DNA of 64,000 nt from Temnothorax longispinosus. Lineage: Eukaryota > Arthropoda > Insecta > Hymenoptera > Formicidae. A program made the translations under genes and the position numbers. Below, one piece after another: positions 34,025-45,418 of this stretch. Numbering within the stretch: position 1 is the stretch's first letter; every line of letters begins with the position of its first letter. The notes under the pieces are model-generated. The model worked only from the letters and a program-made list of their open reading frames with translations. It did no database searches and was not told the origin of the DNA. Where the stretch lies: positions 15,025,406 to 15,089,405 of the forward strand of contig NC_092361.1 in assembly GCF_030848805.1 (NCBI RefSeq), given 5' to 3'.

Positions 34025-36798
34025 ATGGATGAGCCTGTTGCAACGACTGAGAAATCGAAAAAAATAGAAGCTATAAACAAAGAAACGGTCCATCACATCT
34101 GCTCCGGCCAGGTAAGGTTAAGTGTGTAATTAATAAAAGGCATAATTTGTTTATAAAGCAATGTCTCTTTAGACTTTTTATTAAAAAAATAGAAAGATCT
34201 GAGATCACATGTGCGAATGTTTCATTAGGTGGTGCTCGATCTTGCGATCGCAGTCAAAGAATTAGTGGAGAACAGTTTGGACAGCGGTGCTACAGTGATC
34301 GACGTCAAGCTTACTGATTACGGTAAAACGTGCATTAGCGTCAGTGACAATGGTAGCGGCGTTTTGGAACGGGACTTCGAAGGTTTAGGTAGGCTTGTAA
34401 ATCAAAATAATTATTAGCAATTTAGAATGTTTGAAAAATTGTGTTACAAAAGAATGGAAACTACTCTGGTGGAACAATATCTCATAATTTTTTATATTAT
34501 TAATCGAAATTTCTATTAAGACTTTCTGAGAATGCTCAAAATTTTTCAGATTTTTTTTAGGAATTGTGAAGTATCTGAAAAATTTTATGTATATTTTTAG
34601 AATTTTTTATAAGTCTTAATTCTTAGAAAATTTCTGAGAAATTTTTTCACCAGGGTACATTTAATTTAGAGCCAGTCTTCCATTAAGAGGATTAAGGAAA
34701 ATTTTTAATGCGGTCACTTTTCTTCTATTAATCAGGCTTGAAACACCACACCTCAAAGCTTCGGGAATTCACAGACTTAACTGAAGTAAATACATTTGGC
34801 TTCCGTGGCGAAGCGTTGAGTTCGTTGTGTGCTCTGTCCGAGCTGAGTATCATCACGAGGCACGCATCCAACGAGCATGGCTTTAAATTGGAATTCGACC
34901 GGAACGGCGTGCTCACGAAGAGAGAACCGTGCGCCAGAGAACAGGGTACCACGGTACACGCGAGGAACATATTTAAAAATCTGCCCGTGAGAGCGAAGGA
35001 GTTTCAGAAGAATCTGAAGAAGGAGTACGCTCGCGTTATCCAGGTCCTGTACAGTTACTGCTTGGTCTCCACCAATATCAAGATTACGTGTTCCAATTTG
35101 GTAGCGGGTAAATCGCCCAATCTTATCGTGGCCACGAGAAACACCGACGACGTGCTGGACAATGTAAATTCCGTGTTTGGCAAGAAGTCTCTGGACGGGA
35201 TCGTTAAACTCGAATTACAACCACCGGACGAAACAGTATTGCAAGAATACAATTTGTCCAATGACATTACTGTAGATTTTGATTGGGAGTGTTACGTGAG
35301 CACTTGCGATCACACAATCGGACGTTCCTCGCCCGATCGACAATTTTTTTATGTAAACGGTCGGCCGTGTGATTTAACGAAGATCAGTAAACTGATCAAC
35401 AGCGTGTATCACAAGTACAACAATAAGCAGTATCCGTTTGTCTTCTTTAATATCAAATTAGATCGACAGTGCGCTGATGTTAATGTCACTCCTGACAAAA
35501 GGACAATATTCGTTACGCAAGAACGACTCATATTAGCGACACTGAAATACAGTTTGACAACAAAATGGGACAAACTGCAAGGGAATTTTTCAGTTAAAAC
35601 TTTAACGGAATTAAATTTTGGCTTGAAAAGAACAATCTCGCCTAATCACACGCATCCGCCGGCTAAAAGATTACAAGTATCACCTTCGGTATCGCATACT
35701 GTGAAAGAGAGTAATATTCAGACTAATATCAGATCAATGAAAAAGCCTGTAGATGTAGAAATGATGATAAGTACAGTAACGATAAAAGAAAAATTAAATG
35801 AAAAAAAGAGTATTGCTGGAGCAGCTGTCAGTACAGCTAAAAGAATAAAATATAGAGTACAAATGGAAGCTAATCAACGTGAGGCTGAACAAGAACTGCA
35901 GAGAGAATTGACAAAAGATTCATTCGGCAAGGTTGGTAAAGTATATTGTATATTTTTTACTACATTTAATTATTTTATTATATACGATTATTAAATATAA
36001 TTTACTATGTGATATATTAATGCCGGGACATTATGTATATTTATGTTTTGAACTTAGAAATCTTTTATAGATGGAGATAATAGGTCAGTTTAATCTTGGT
36101 TTCATAATAGCCCGCTTGGAGAATGATCTATTTATCATCGACCAACATGCCACCGACGAAAAATTTCGCTTCGAGAAGCTCAGTAACGAAACGAAGCTGA
36201 AAACTCAAAAGCTTATTGTACCGAAGTCGCTAAATTTCTCTGCGCTGAACGAAACAATACTCATAGAACATCAGCAAACATTTGAAGATAATGGGTTTAC
36301 CTTTAATATCAATGAACAAGGTATATATACGTGTTCAATTTTCAGAATTTTTCATAACTGTTATTTCATAATAATTCTATGATGCTATTGATTAAGCTAT
36401 AGAAATATTATCTAGTAAAATGATGAAATATATTAAATTGCTATAATTTTCTATACCGTATAACTTTTTTAGCCGAGCCTGGCAAGAAAATAGAATTGAC
36501 AGGAATGCCTGTCAGTGGTCATTGGCAGTTTGGTCAAGAGGATATTGAGGAATTGGTATTTCTTATCAGAGAAGCAGGCAATGAACACAAAGATAAGCAC
36601 ATATATCGTCCGAGCCGTGTTAGGCAAATGTTAGCGTCCAGAGCATGTCGCAGCGCGGTCATGATCGGCACAGCGTTAAACACAAGTGAGATGCAGAAGC
36701 TGGTAACACAAATGGCACAAATGCAGAATCCATGGAACTGTCCACATGGGAGGCCCACCATAAGGCACCTATTATCCTTATTACTAATGAACAAATGA
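34025..36798 (+). CDS. PMS2: DNA mismatch repair endonuclease PMS2 (MutL homologue)
   Basis: Five exons (34025-34111, 34229-34388, 34736-35931, 36071-36320, 36473-36798) join in frame to 672 residues; human PMS2 has 862, the difference lying mostly in the linker. The GHKL ATPase is complete: KELVENSLDSGA, VSDNGSGV, FGFRGEALSSLCALS, GTTVHARNIFKNLPVRAKEF. The endonuclease metal motif DQHATDEKFRFE lies at about residue 506. The C-terminal pieces ACRSAVMIGTAL and CPHGRPTIRHL are intact. PMS2 pairs with MLH1 as MutL-alpha and nicks the strand to be repaired. Exon 3 holds the whole linker. Confidence 0.96.
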
Positions 36799-37953
36799 TC
36801 TGTGATGTTTTGACAAACGTATTTCATAAAGACAATAGAAATTTGCGTGTAGTTGGTTTGATTATTAGATGACGACTCGATATCTCCTTCCACGTTTACA
36901 TCGCTCTCCTAGCTGCCGTTTCCTTCAGATTCTTTATAAATTTTTTCTATCTTAAGGCTAGTGCAAGTAAAAAGTTTTAGTCGTAAGGCCGTAAGAATAT
37001 ACAGTTTTCCATACGTTGGTACATAATTTCTACTAATTGTTCTGTATAAAGAGTATCCGAAATGTCCTGTGATGATCACGGATATACTTTTTTGAAAATT
37101 TCGAATTACGAAACTCAAATCTTGAGAGAAGCAATGACAGCGATGTTGGTGACTTTGTTGATACATTAGATGAATTTATTTTCTGTAAGAGCGAAGACAT
37201 CATCCGCAACAAAGAAGTCTAGTGTCTGCAAAGCAACAAAAGTTAACTTATCACTTATATTCAAACTTATCTCTCTATTCGACAAAACCTGAAAATGAAT
37301 TGTGTCATAAAAATTTGTTCATATTTCATTAAAAAAAATAAGATTTATTTTTCATTCAGTGTGTATGATACACATTAATTCTATAAAAATTTTTGTACAA
37401 AATGTTAGACGAAAAACTTGGAACATTTGACATTTTTACACAATGTATATCGCACACATAATCTGTAATTTATATAAAGGAGATTTTCTCGTAAATTATT
37501 CTTCTCTGTCCTATGAAAGAGAGAGATACAAATCTCTCTCCTTCTCTCTCTCTTTATTTTATAAAATATTAAGAGACGCTAACTAATAATTAAAAATAAC
37601 ATTTTATACACAGGATTAAAGTATTGCCGCGCGTTTTACCGTTTGACATATTTGTTCATTACGTAACCATGAGCGATCTGCGTGACTGTAATAGACTATA
37701 ATAAAGAATTAGAGAAAACCAATGATCGGTTTCACTGAATGGGGCAATGTAAATACAAGCAAATAATTTTTCATACAAGTCCATCTTTTTTGTCATTGAA
37801 TTTTCGTTTATCAAAATTATAAGATTACATAAATAAGAATAAAATCGATTTACGAAACAACGATTTTGTAGATATATATTTTTCATAATATATCATTTTT
37901 CACCGTCTCTTAAATATATTCTTTTATATTATCCTACAGAGTGCGATATTCTA
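36799..37953. other. Spacer between convergent PMS2 and GRWD1
   Basis: Holds the 3' ends of both genes and a CTCTCT-rich tract near 37500-37555. A possible isolated exon lies at 37166-37288 (listed separately). Otherwise AT-rich. Confidence 0.5.
37166..37288 (-). other. Possible isolated terminal exon, unrecognised
   Basis: On the minus strand an acceptor (CATTTTCAG) is followed by exactly 41 open codons ending in TAA. The peptide contains KLTFVALQTLDFFVADDVFA. Composition looks more protein-like than its AT-rich surroundings. No partner exon was found upstream and I do not recognise the peptide. It could be a relic, an alternative last exon or chance. Confidence 0.2.
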
Positions 37954-39556
37954 TTATACACTAATCGTACGGAATATGTTGAATCCTGAATGCGCGGTCG
38001 ATATCATGGTTCCTGGACATTGCGAGTGCCAATGCAACTCTTTGATATCTGACTGACCCTGATGTATGAACAGCAGCTGTGGCGGTAACTTGGCTAACAC
38101 ACTGTCTTGAGGTTCTTCCGTATGGTCTGCTTCTACTGACAGATCCCACTGAGCGATCTGATCGTCAGCCCCGCCAGAAGCAAACACTGTAGCTTCTGTG
38201 GGATGCCATTCCACGGTGGTGACTGGCGCAGTGTGTTGCTTAAAAGTAGCGACCGGACTTGCACCATCGGATCCGAACTGTCGCAGATCCCATACGTGGA
38301 GGAATCCGTCGTCGCCGCCTGATACCAAAAACTGATTTTCCTTCGGATTCCACGAGATAACGTTGATATCGGCCGTGTGAGCACCAGACGCCGTCAACAT
38401 GCACGCATTCTGTGGACTCGCTCGCGTATCCCAAATCTTTATACTGAAATAAAAATTAATCTTTATAATAATTTGCGAGGCAGCAATATTCAATTCTTGA
38501 TTCGATTCAATAATATAAGAGCATATACATATCTTATAGGAAATACGAACCTTTTGTCTACGGAACACGATGCCAGAACGTTCTTTTCATTTGGCGACCA
38601 CTGCAAATCCTCCACACTGTGCAGGGCGTGCGAATTATACGGCCTTTGGTCTACGTGCCAGGATGCGCCACCGCTGTCGACACGCCATATGTGAATGTTA
38701 CCTTTGCAATCGCCAGATGCTAGAGTGCCCGGCTCGGCGCGACTCCAATCAAGGCCGAATCCTTCAGACAGATGGCCTTTAAACGCATATAACGGTTTAA
38801 TGCCTGCACTCGCTTTATCACACTTATTACGATATGCGGCCAGCAACCAGCAAGCTAGGATTCTCAACTGCAGTCAACTGTTCTTGCAAGTTCCAGATAT
38901 TTACACGTCCCAGTTCGCTCCAACTGGCAGCTAAGACTGTTCCACCAAGTTTTGTACATCTATAAATGTCACAAATAAAAATGTATGTAGATATATACAT
39001 TTCTGTAGTCATCAATTATGAATGACGGATCTTTTTAGAATACTTACCTCACCCTATTAATACATCCTTGGTGTTTTATAGGAGCGACGCTCATAACTGG
39101 TTTGCGCTCGTCGTCGTCGTCTTCCGAATCGCTCGATTCGCTGTCTGAATCTTCAGAGCTCTGCTTATTACCGCGTAAATTAGACATTTTCATTACGAGG
39201 AGATTATTGACGTGCGCCTTGGCAGCTTGTGTCCCGGCGACTATGTACATGCTTAAAGGATAACTCTCTCTGGAGTTGCCCAAATCATCTGGTATCACAT
39301 CGAAGCTGAGGCACGGCGCTCCAGATTGTGCATGGTGCAATAATCTGTATGCCGATTTATCCACAGTGAGTTCCTCCCCCTCTTCCAATGCCTGTCCCGG
39401 AAGGTACACCTGCGACTTGGTTTCCTCTCGACTTTCGTCCGCGTTCTCGCCCTCCATGGACTCGTCGCTGCTCTCACTGCTTTCGCTCTCGTTCGCGACA
39501 CCCTCCATCGGCTCCTCCTTCATTTCCTCAGGTATATCTTCGAAATGGACAGGCAT
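37954..39556 (-). CDS. GRWD1: Glutamate-rich WD repeat protein 1 (GRWD1), with one apparent frameshift
   Basis: Three exons (39556-39048, 38959-38551, 38443-37954) encode about 468 residues if one extra base is skipped. An acidic N-terminus precedes the conserved QVYLPGQALEEGEELTVD and APCLSFDVIPDDLG. An internal acidic run follows, then WD40 repeats: LAASWSELGRVNIWNL, GFGLDW, GGASWHVDQRPYNSH, SVEDLQWSPNEKNVLAS, VISWNPKENQFLVSGGDDGF and SGFNIFRTISV at the end. GRWD1 acts in ribosome biogenesis and histone handling. Reading is continuous to NPSLLVA, then continues one base over as AYRNKCDKASAG. The exon length is 1 more than a multiple of 3 at this place (about 38838-38841, GGCC). A sequencing or assembly error is the likeliest cause. 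Confidence 0.93.
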
Positions 39557-40161
39557 GTTAAGTAAACGCAACCGGTGACTGCAACGACGAATTGTATAAT
39601 TCTTTAATAAAATATTTAAAATAATTTGCATTCTAATTAAAATATCGTATATACGTGCGATGTGTACCCTAACCTCAAAAATTGTTTTCTCCAAAATGTT
39701 ACAGATTAGAAAGCTATATTAGCTAAACGTATTTCCAATTAAATTTGTACTCACTTAAAGAAATACGACGATTAATTTATTATTGATTACGATTATCTTT
39801 TCCTTTTTAAATATAGGATTAAATAAATAGCTAGACTTTACGTTAAAAGTCACAGCTACTGCCACGCGGGATTATTCACCATCTGCGCCTGCGCCACCCT
39901 GCGCTGCGCTGTTCGCTGAGCTGCGCATGCTCGTCATGTACATACATACATACACATACCATCAATTATCTTTCATATTATTTGAATTTCTAATAAATGT
40001 TTTATTTTTGCATCTGGCATTTTGTTATGTGAAAATGTCTCACAAAAATCTAAAGTTACCATTTAGCTATACGAATGGTATGCAGATTCGCTTATCCATT
40101 AATTGTGGTGTCAAAATATTCAAATAGAAAGTTAAAGTTATAGGAAATAAATAAACCATTG
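39557..40161. promoter_or_regulatory. GRWD1 upstream region
   Basis: AT-rich sequence with a GC-rich spot at 39885-39935 (GCGCCTGCGCCACC and CTGCGCTGCGC) that may be the GRWD1 promoter. No TATA box is certain. No coding exon seen. Confidence 0.4.
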
Positions 40162-40895
<734 letters not shown>

Positions 40896-41188
40896 AGATT
40901 GATAGTCACACTACATCGTGAATGGAAGCAATGTAGATGAATGTTTAGCCAAGATATAATAGGAAATCAATATAAACAATAAATTTACAGACATTGCGAA
41001 AAGAAAATCATCGCAATTTAGTGATAGAATGATCTGAACAATAACATATTACTATTAATGGATTGATAATAAATGTTTCGTCATCTATAGGTTTTTACTG
41101 TTGTTACAAAATTGAGATATTTAATCATAAAATGCAGCTTTACGTTATATATAAATTGAATGCAAATAAAATTTATATTACTACTATT

Positions 41189-44100
41189 TTAATCCGTATC
41201 CATGGCAATAGCAACTTGAGGATCTTGTAGACCTTCGTCGGCTGGCGGATCTTGCGGAGGTCTGGCGTCGTCTTGCACAGCTGGCTCAGTAGGCCTTCCA
41301 CGTTTATCGTCCCCTTCAATTTGGGACAAATAAGCAGCCTTCGTAGTTTCGTCGAGAATAGTGAAATCGTAACCCTTTCCTACTATCCCAATTGATACAT
41401 TCTGAAATATATAAGCGAGATGTAGTATCTTTTTCAAATCAAGATTAATTCTTAAAATTATGTATCAAGATTCTTATTATAAGTATTGTATCATTTGCTG
41501 CACATTTAGTAACATCATAAAGATTATATATACATGTATATATGTATGTATACAGAGCGTGTGTCCTAGAAGGAAAAGTTAATATTTTAGAAGGTGATGA
41601 TATCGGTCATTTTAAACAAAAATGTTCATATGAACAAGGTTCCTATTCCTATTCCGAACAGTTTCCGAGATGGAGCTATTTGAATATACAGTTGCAAAAT
41701 TACTGATAAGAAAGAGATACTACGTACTGTTTCCAATTTATTGTTCAAGTGACACATTTTTACAGAAGAATGGATACACGAGACGAACTGCTCGGTCAAA
41801 TAATGGATACTATTGCATAAAAGAACGTCACAATGCACTCAGACAAGCAACACGCCATGTTCTCACAAACGTTGATAAATGCATTGATGTTAATGACAGA
41901 ATTTTAGAAAATTTATTGTAAGGTGTAAAAAAATGTGTCACTTGAATAATAAATTAGAAACAGTATATAGCATCTCTCTTATCAGTATTTTTACAACTAT
42001 ACATTCAAATAGCTCTATTTCGAAAGTTATTTAGAATAGAACACTCATTCATGATGGATCGATACCATCACCTCTCAAAATATTAAACCTTTCTTCCTGG
42101 GACATCCTATATATGTGTATATGTATATTAGCTAGATTATATGAAATGATACGTGACTCCGTGTGATCACGATTGACTCGCAGTCGACGAACCCAGGATT
42201 TGATCCCGACTTTCATCCTGTCTTCATTTTATAAGTGCAAGGAACACGAAATGAGAGTACAGCTGGTCAAATCTACTTACCTTCACTGATAAATCGACTT
42301 CATTAGATAGAGTATCACGTAACGCTCTAAGGCCATGCTTGACTAACTCATCAAGATCGCATGATAAAAATTCACTTAAGTGTTTCTCTAAGTATGTCCT
42401 TGCGCTTTGGGAACGTGATCCTATGGCCATCGCTTTACAGTCGAAATAATTTGCTGACGGACAAGTCTGATATATATGGGGCCCTTGATCCTATCAGGGA
42501 TGATCATTGTTAGAGAGACATATTTGACATATAATGAATTATACGCTGTAATCTTCAAAAAATTCTTACATCATATCCAGCCACGAGTAAGCCAACGCCA
42601 TATGGACGTCGATCATATCTTTGTGTACACGTTTGCATCTTATTTCCCAGAGATGTAATTAAACGACCCACAGGTAATGTATCATCGTGAGCATACTTGT
42701 AATTCAGACATTCGGTCCGCATATAACGGCTGCAAATATAAACATAATAATTTGTTATTCTAAGTTAACCTTTTTGCTAGTAATTACTACAATATACAGC
42801 AGAAAAATATAAATAAAATTTAAAACATAATTATAAATGTGTTTAAAAAAACTTGCACTTAAGGGGGGAGGGTCAATAGTAAACGGCCGTTTTTTCCCAA
42901 ATTTTTTTTAAACAGATGAAAGATTTATTAAATCAAAACAAAGTACATCATAATATTCATGATTTAAGGTGATCCTAAAGCCGTGATCCTAGCCGGTTTT
43001 TTTCAGTTTTTTTCTTAGCACTAATCTTTTAATTGGCTTTATAGAAATGCAAAATTCTTGTCTAGAATTAAAGTACGCATCAAAATCTAGGTCATGATGG
43101 TCGAATTTATATCGAAAACAAAAAAAAATTAATATTTTTTGTTATACGTGACGACCACCACATATAAATTCGACCACCATGACCTAGATTTTGATGCGTA
43201 CTTTAATTCTAGACAAGAATTTTGCATTTCTATAAAGCCAATTAAAAGATTAGTGCTAAGAAAAAAACCGAAAAAAACCGGCTAGGATCACGGCTTTAGG
43301 ATCACCTTAAGATTTAAGGTGATCCTAAAGCCGTGATCCTAGCCGGTTTTTTTCAGTTTTTTTCTTAGCACTAATCTTTTAATTGGCTTTATAAAAATGC
43401 AAAATTCTTGTCTAGAATTAAAGTACGCATCAAAATCTAGGTCATGGTGGTCGAATTTATATGTGGTGGTCGTCACGTATAACAAAAAATATTAATTTTT
43501 TTTCGTTTCCGATATAAATTCGACCACCATATGACCTAGATTTTGATGCGTACTTTAATTCTAGACAAGAATTTTGCATTTCCATAAAGCCAATTAAAAG
43601 ATTAGTGCTAAGAAAAAAACCGAAAAAAACCGGCTAGGATCACGGCTTTAGGATCACCTTAAGGTATATTATAAAATTTTTTTTGTCGAAAATTTTCAAA
43701 ATGGCGGCGCAGCAGTTGCTTGAACTCGGCTCCTCAGATTTGCGCCGTGCAACGCTCAGGTCGCTCTAATTAACTAAAATAAAAAAACCAAAGTTTTTTT
43801 GTTAAAATGCGTTCATATGCTTTGCATGAACCTAAATTTAAAAAAAATTAATAATAAACATTGTTTTTGCCATTTATTTATAAAAGAAAAAGGTAACTTT
43901 TTTTCAAAATGGTCCTGAATTTTTAATTTTTAATTTTTTTTAAATTTAGGTTCATGCAAAACATATAAATGCATTTTAACAAAAAAACTTTGGTTTTTTT
44001 TATTTCAGTTGATTAGAGCGATCTGAGCGTTGCACGGTGCAAATCCGAGGAGCCGACTTCAAGCAGCTGCTGCGCCGCCATTTTGAAATTTTTCGACAAA

Positions 44101-45355
44101 AAAAATTTTATAATATACCTTTAAATCATGAATATTATAATGTACTTTGTTCCGATTTAATAAATCTTTCCATCTGTTTAAAAAAAATTCAGAAAAAAAC
44201 AGCCGTTTACTTGACCCTCCCCCTTAAATATTTCAATTTTTAATACCATCAATATTTCTTATCAGTTTCAAATAACTTGAATAGAAGAAATCAATAAATT
44301 GGGTAAAACGTAACAGACTTAGATTTCATCTACATCTAATATAATGACAATGTAGTGGTGGCCAAGTAAAAGAGGTAAGAGATAATCAAGAATAGATTTT
44401 CTGCGATATTCTTTTATAAATAATAGAAACAGAGATTATGGAATGATAAAAACGAACAAACAGTATACCTCAATATTCTTGCATCAGCTGTTAAACCTGA
44501 AATGCTAATTCCCATGTGTTTGTCTATCGGTATAATTTTCTTCTGATGAGCTGATAGCTCTGATAATGCTCTCTCCAGCGCAATGAGAACGGCGTGTGTT
44601 TTGCTCTTAATACCTAAGGTAGCTGATCCCAGTTTCACAGCTTCCATAGCATATTCCAATTGACGTAGTTCTCCTTGCGGATTCCATACTGTCACATCGC
44701 TATCATACTGATTGCGGAACTAAAAAATACATGCAATCGTCAAATTAATAGAAATCATATACATATTTCTATTCAATTAACATAAGTATTTGTATTCTTA
44801 AAAGGCTCTAATGATTAAAAATCAAACGTATGAAAAAGGGGCATAAAGCCGTAACAAGGTGTTTGTGTCAGTTTCTGTGTATGTATATATAAATATATTT
44901 TTCCAACTTTATTTAACTGCGCGCCGATTATTTGTCGGACTTGAAACACAGTTATTGTTGGAATTAAAACCCTTCCCTCCCCGGAATTAAATCGACTCGA
45001 TTTAATTATCTAAAAACTGTAAAGAATTTATTGCGAAAAATATTACCTCAGTTTTAATTCCAACAATAACTGTGTTTCAAGTCCGATAAATAATCGGCGC
45101 GCAGTTAAATAAAGTTGAAAAAAAAAATATATATATATATATATACAGGGTGAATTTTAATGGATGTCCCATTCACAATTGTCATCTGCCAATTTGTCTC
45201 AATTTTCTTTCTATATATATAAAAAAATTTTCCATTTTGTAACGAAGACGTAAAGTTTAACAATTATTCTATATAAGTGAAGTGCTCTTTATCAAAAAAA
45301 GGATGCTCGATGAAGTATTGATGGTAAAAGGATGGGACATCCATTAAAATTCACC

Positions 45356-45418
<63 letters not shown>

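Larger units (their letters stand above)
42863..44223. mobile_element. TTAA-flanked foldback element hosting two nested elements (PSMA1 intron 2)
   Basis: Bounded by TTAA at 42859-42862 and 44224-44227. Ends are GGGGGGAGGGTCAA and the inverse of GGGGGAGGGTCAAG. The arms are long: AAATCATGAATATTATAATG, AAGCAGCTGCTGCGCCGCC and TTTAGGTTCATGCA occur on the right and their inverses on the left. Two copies of another TTAA element sit in the left arm at the host's own GATTTAA. Without them the host is about 670 bp. No open frame. Confidence 0.82.
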
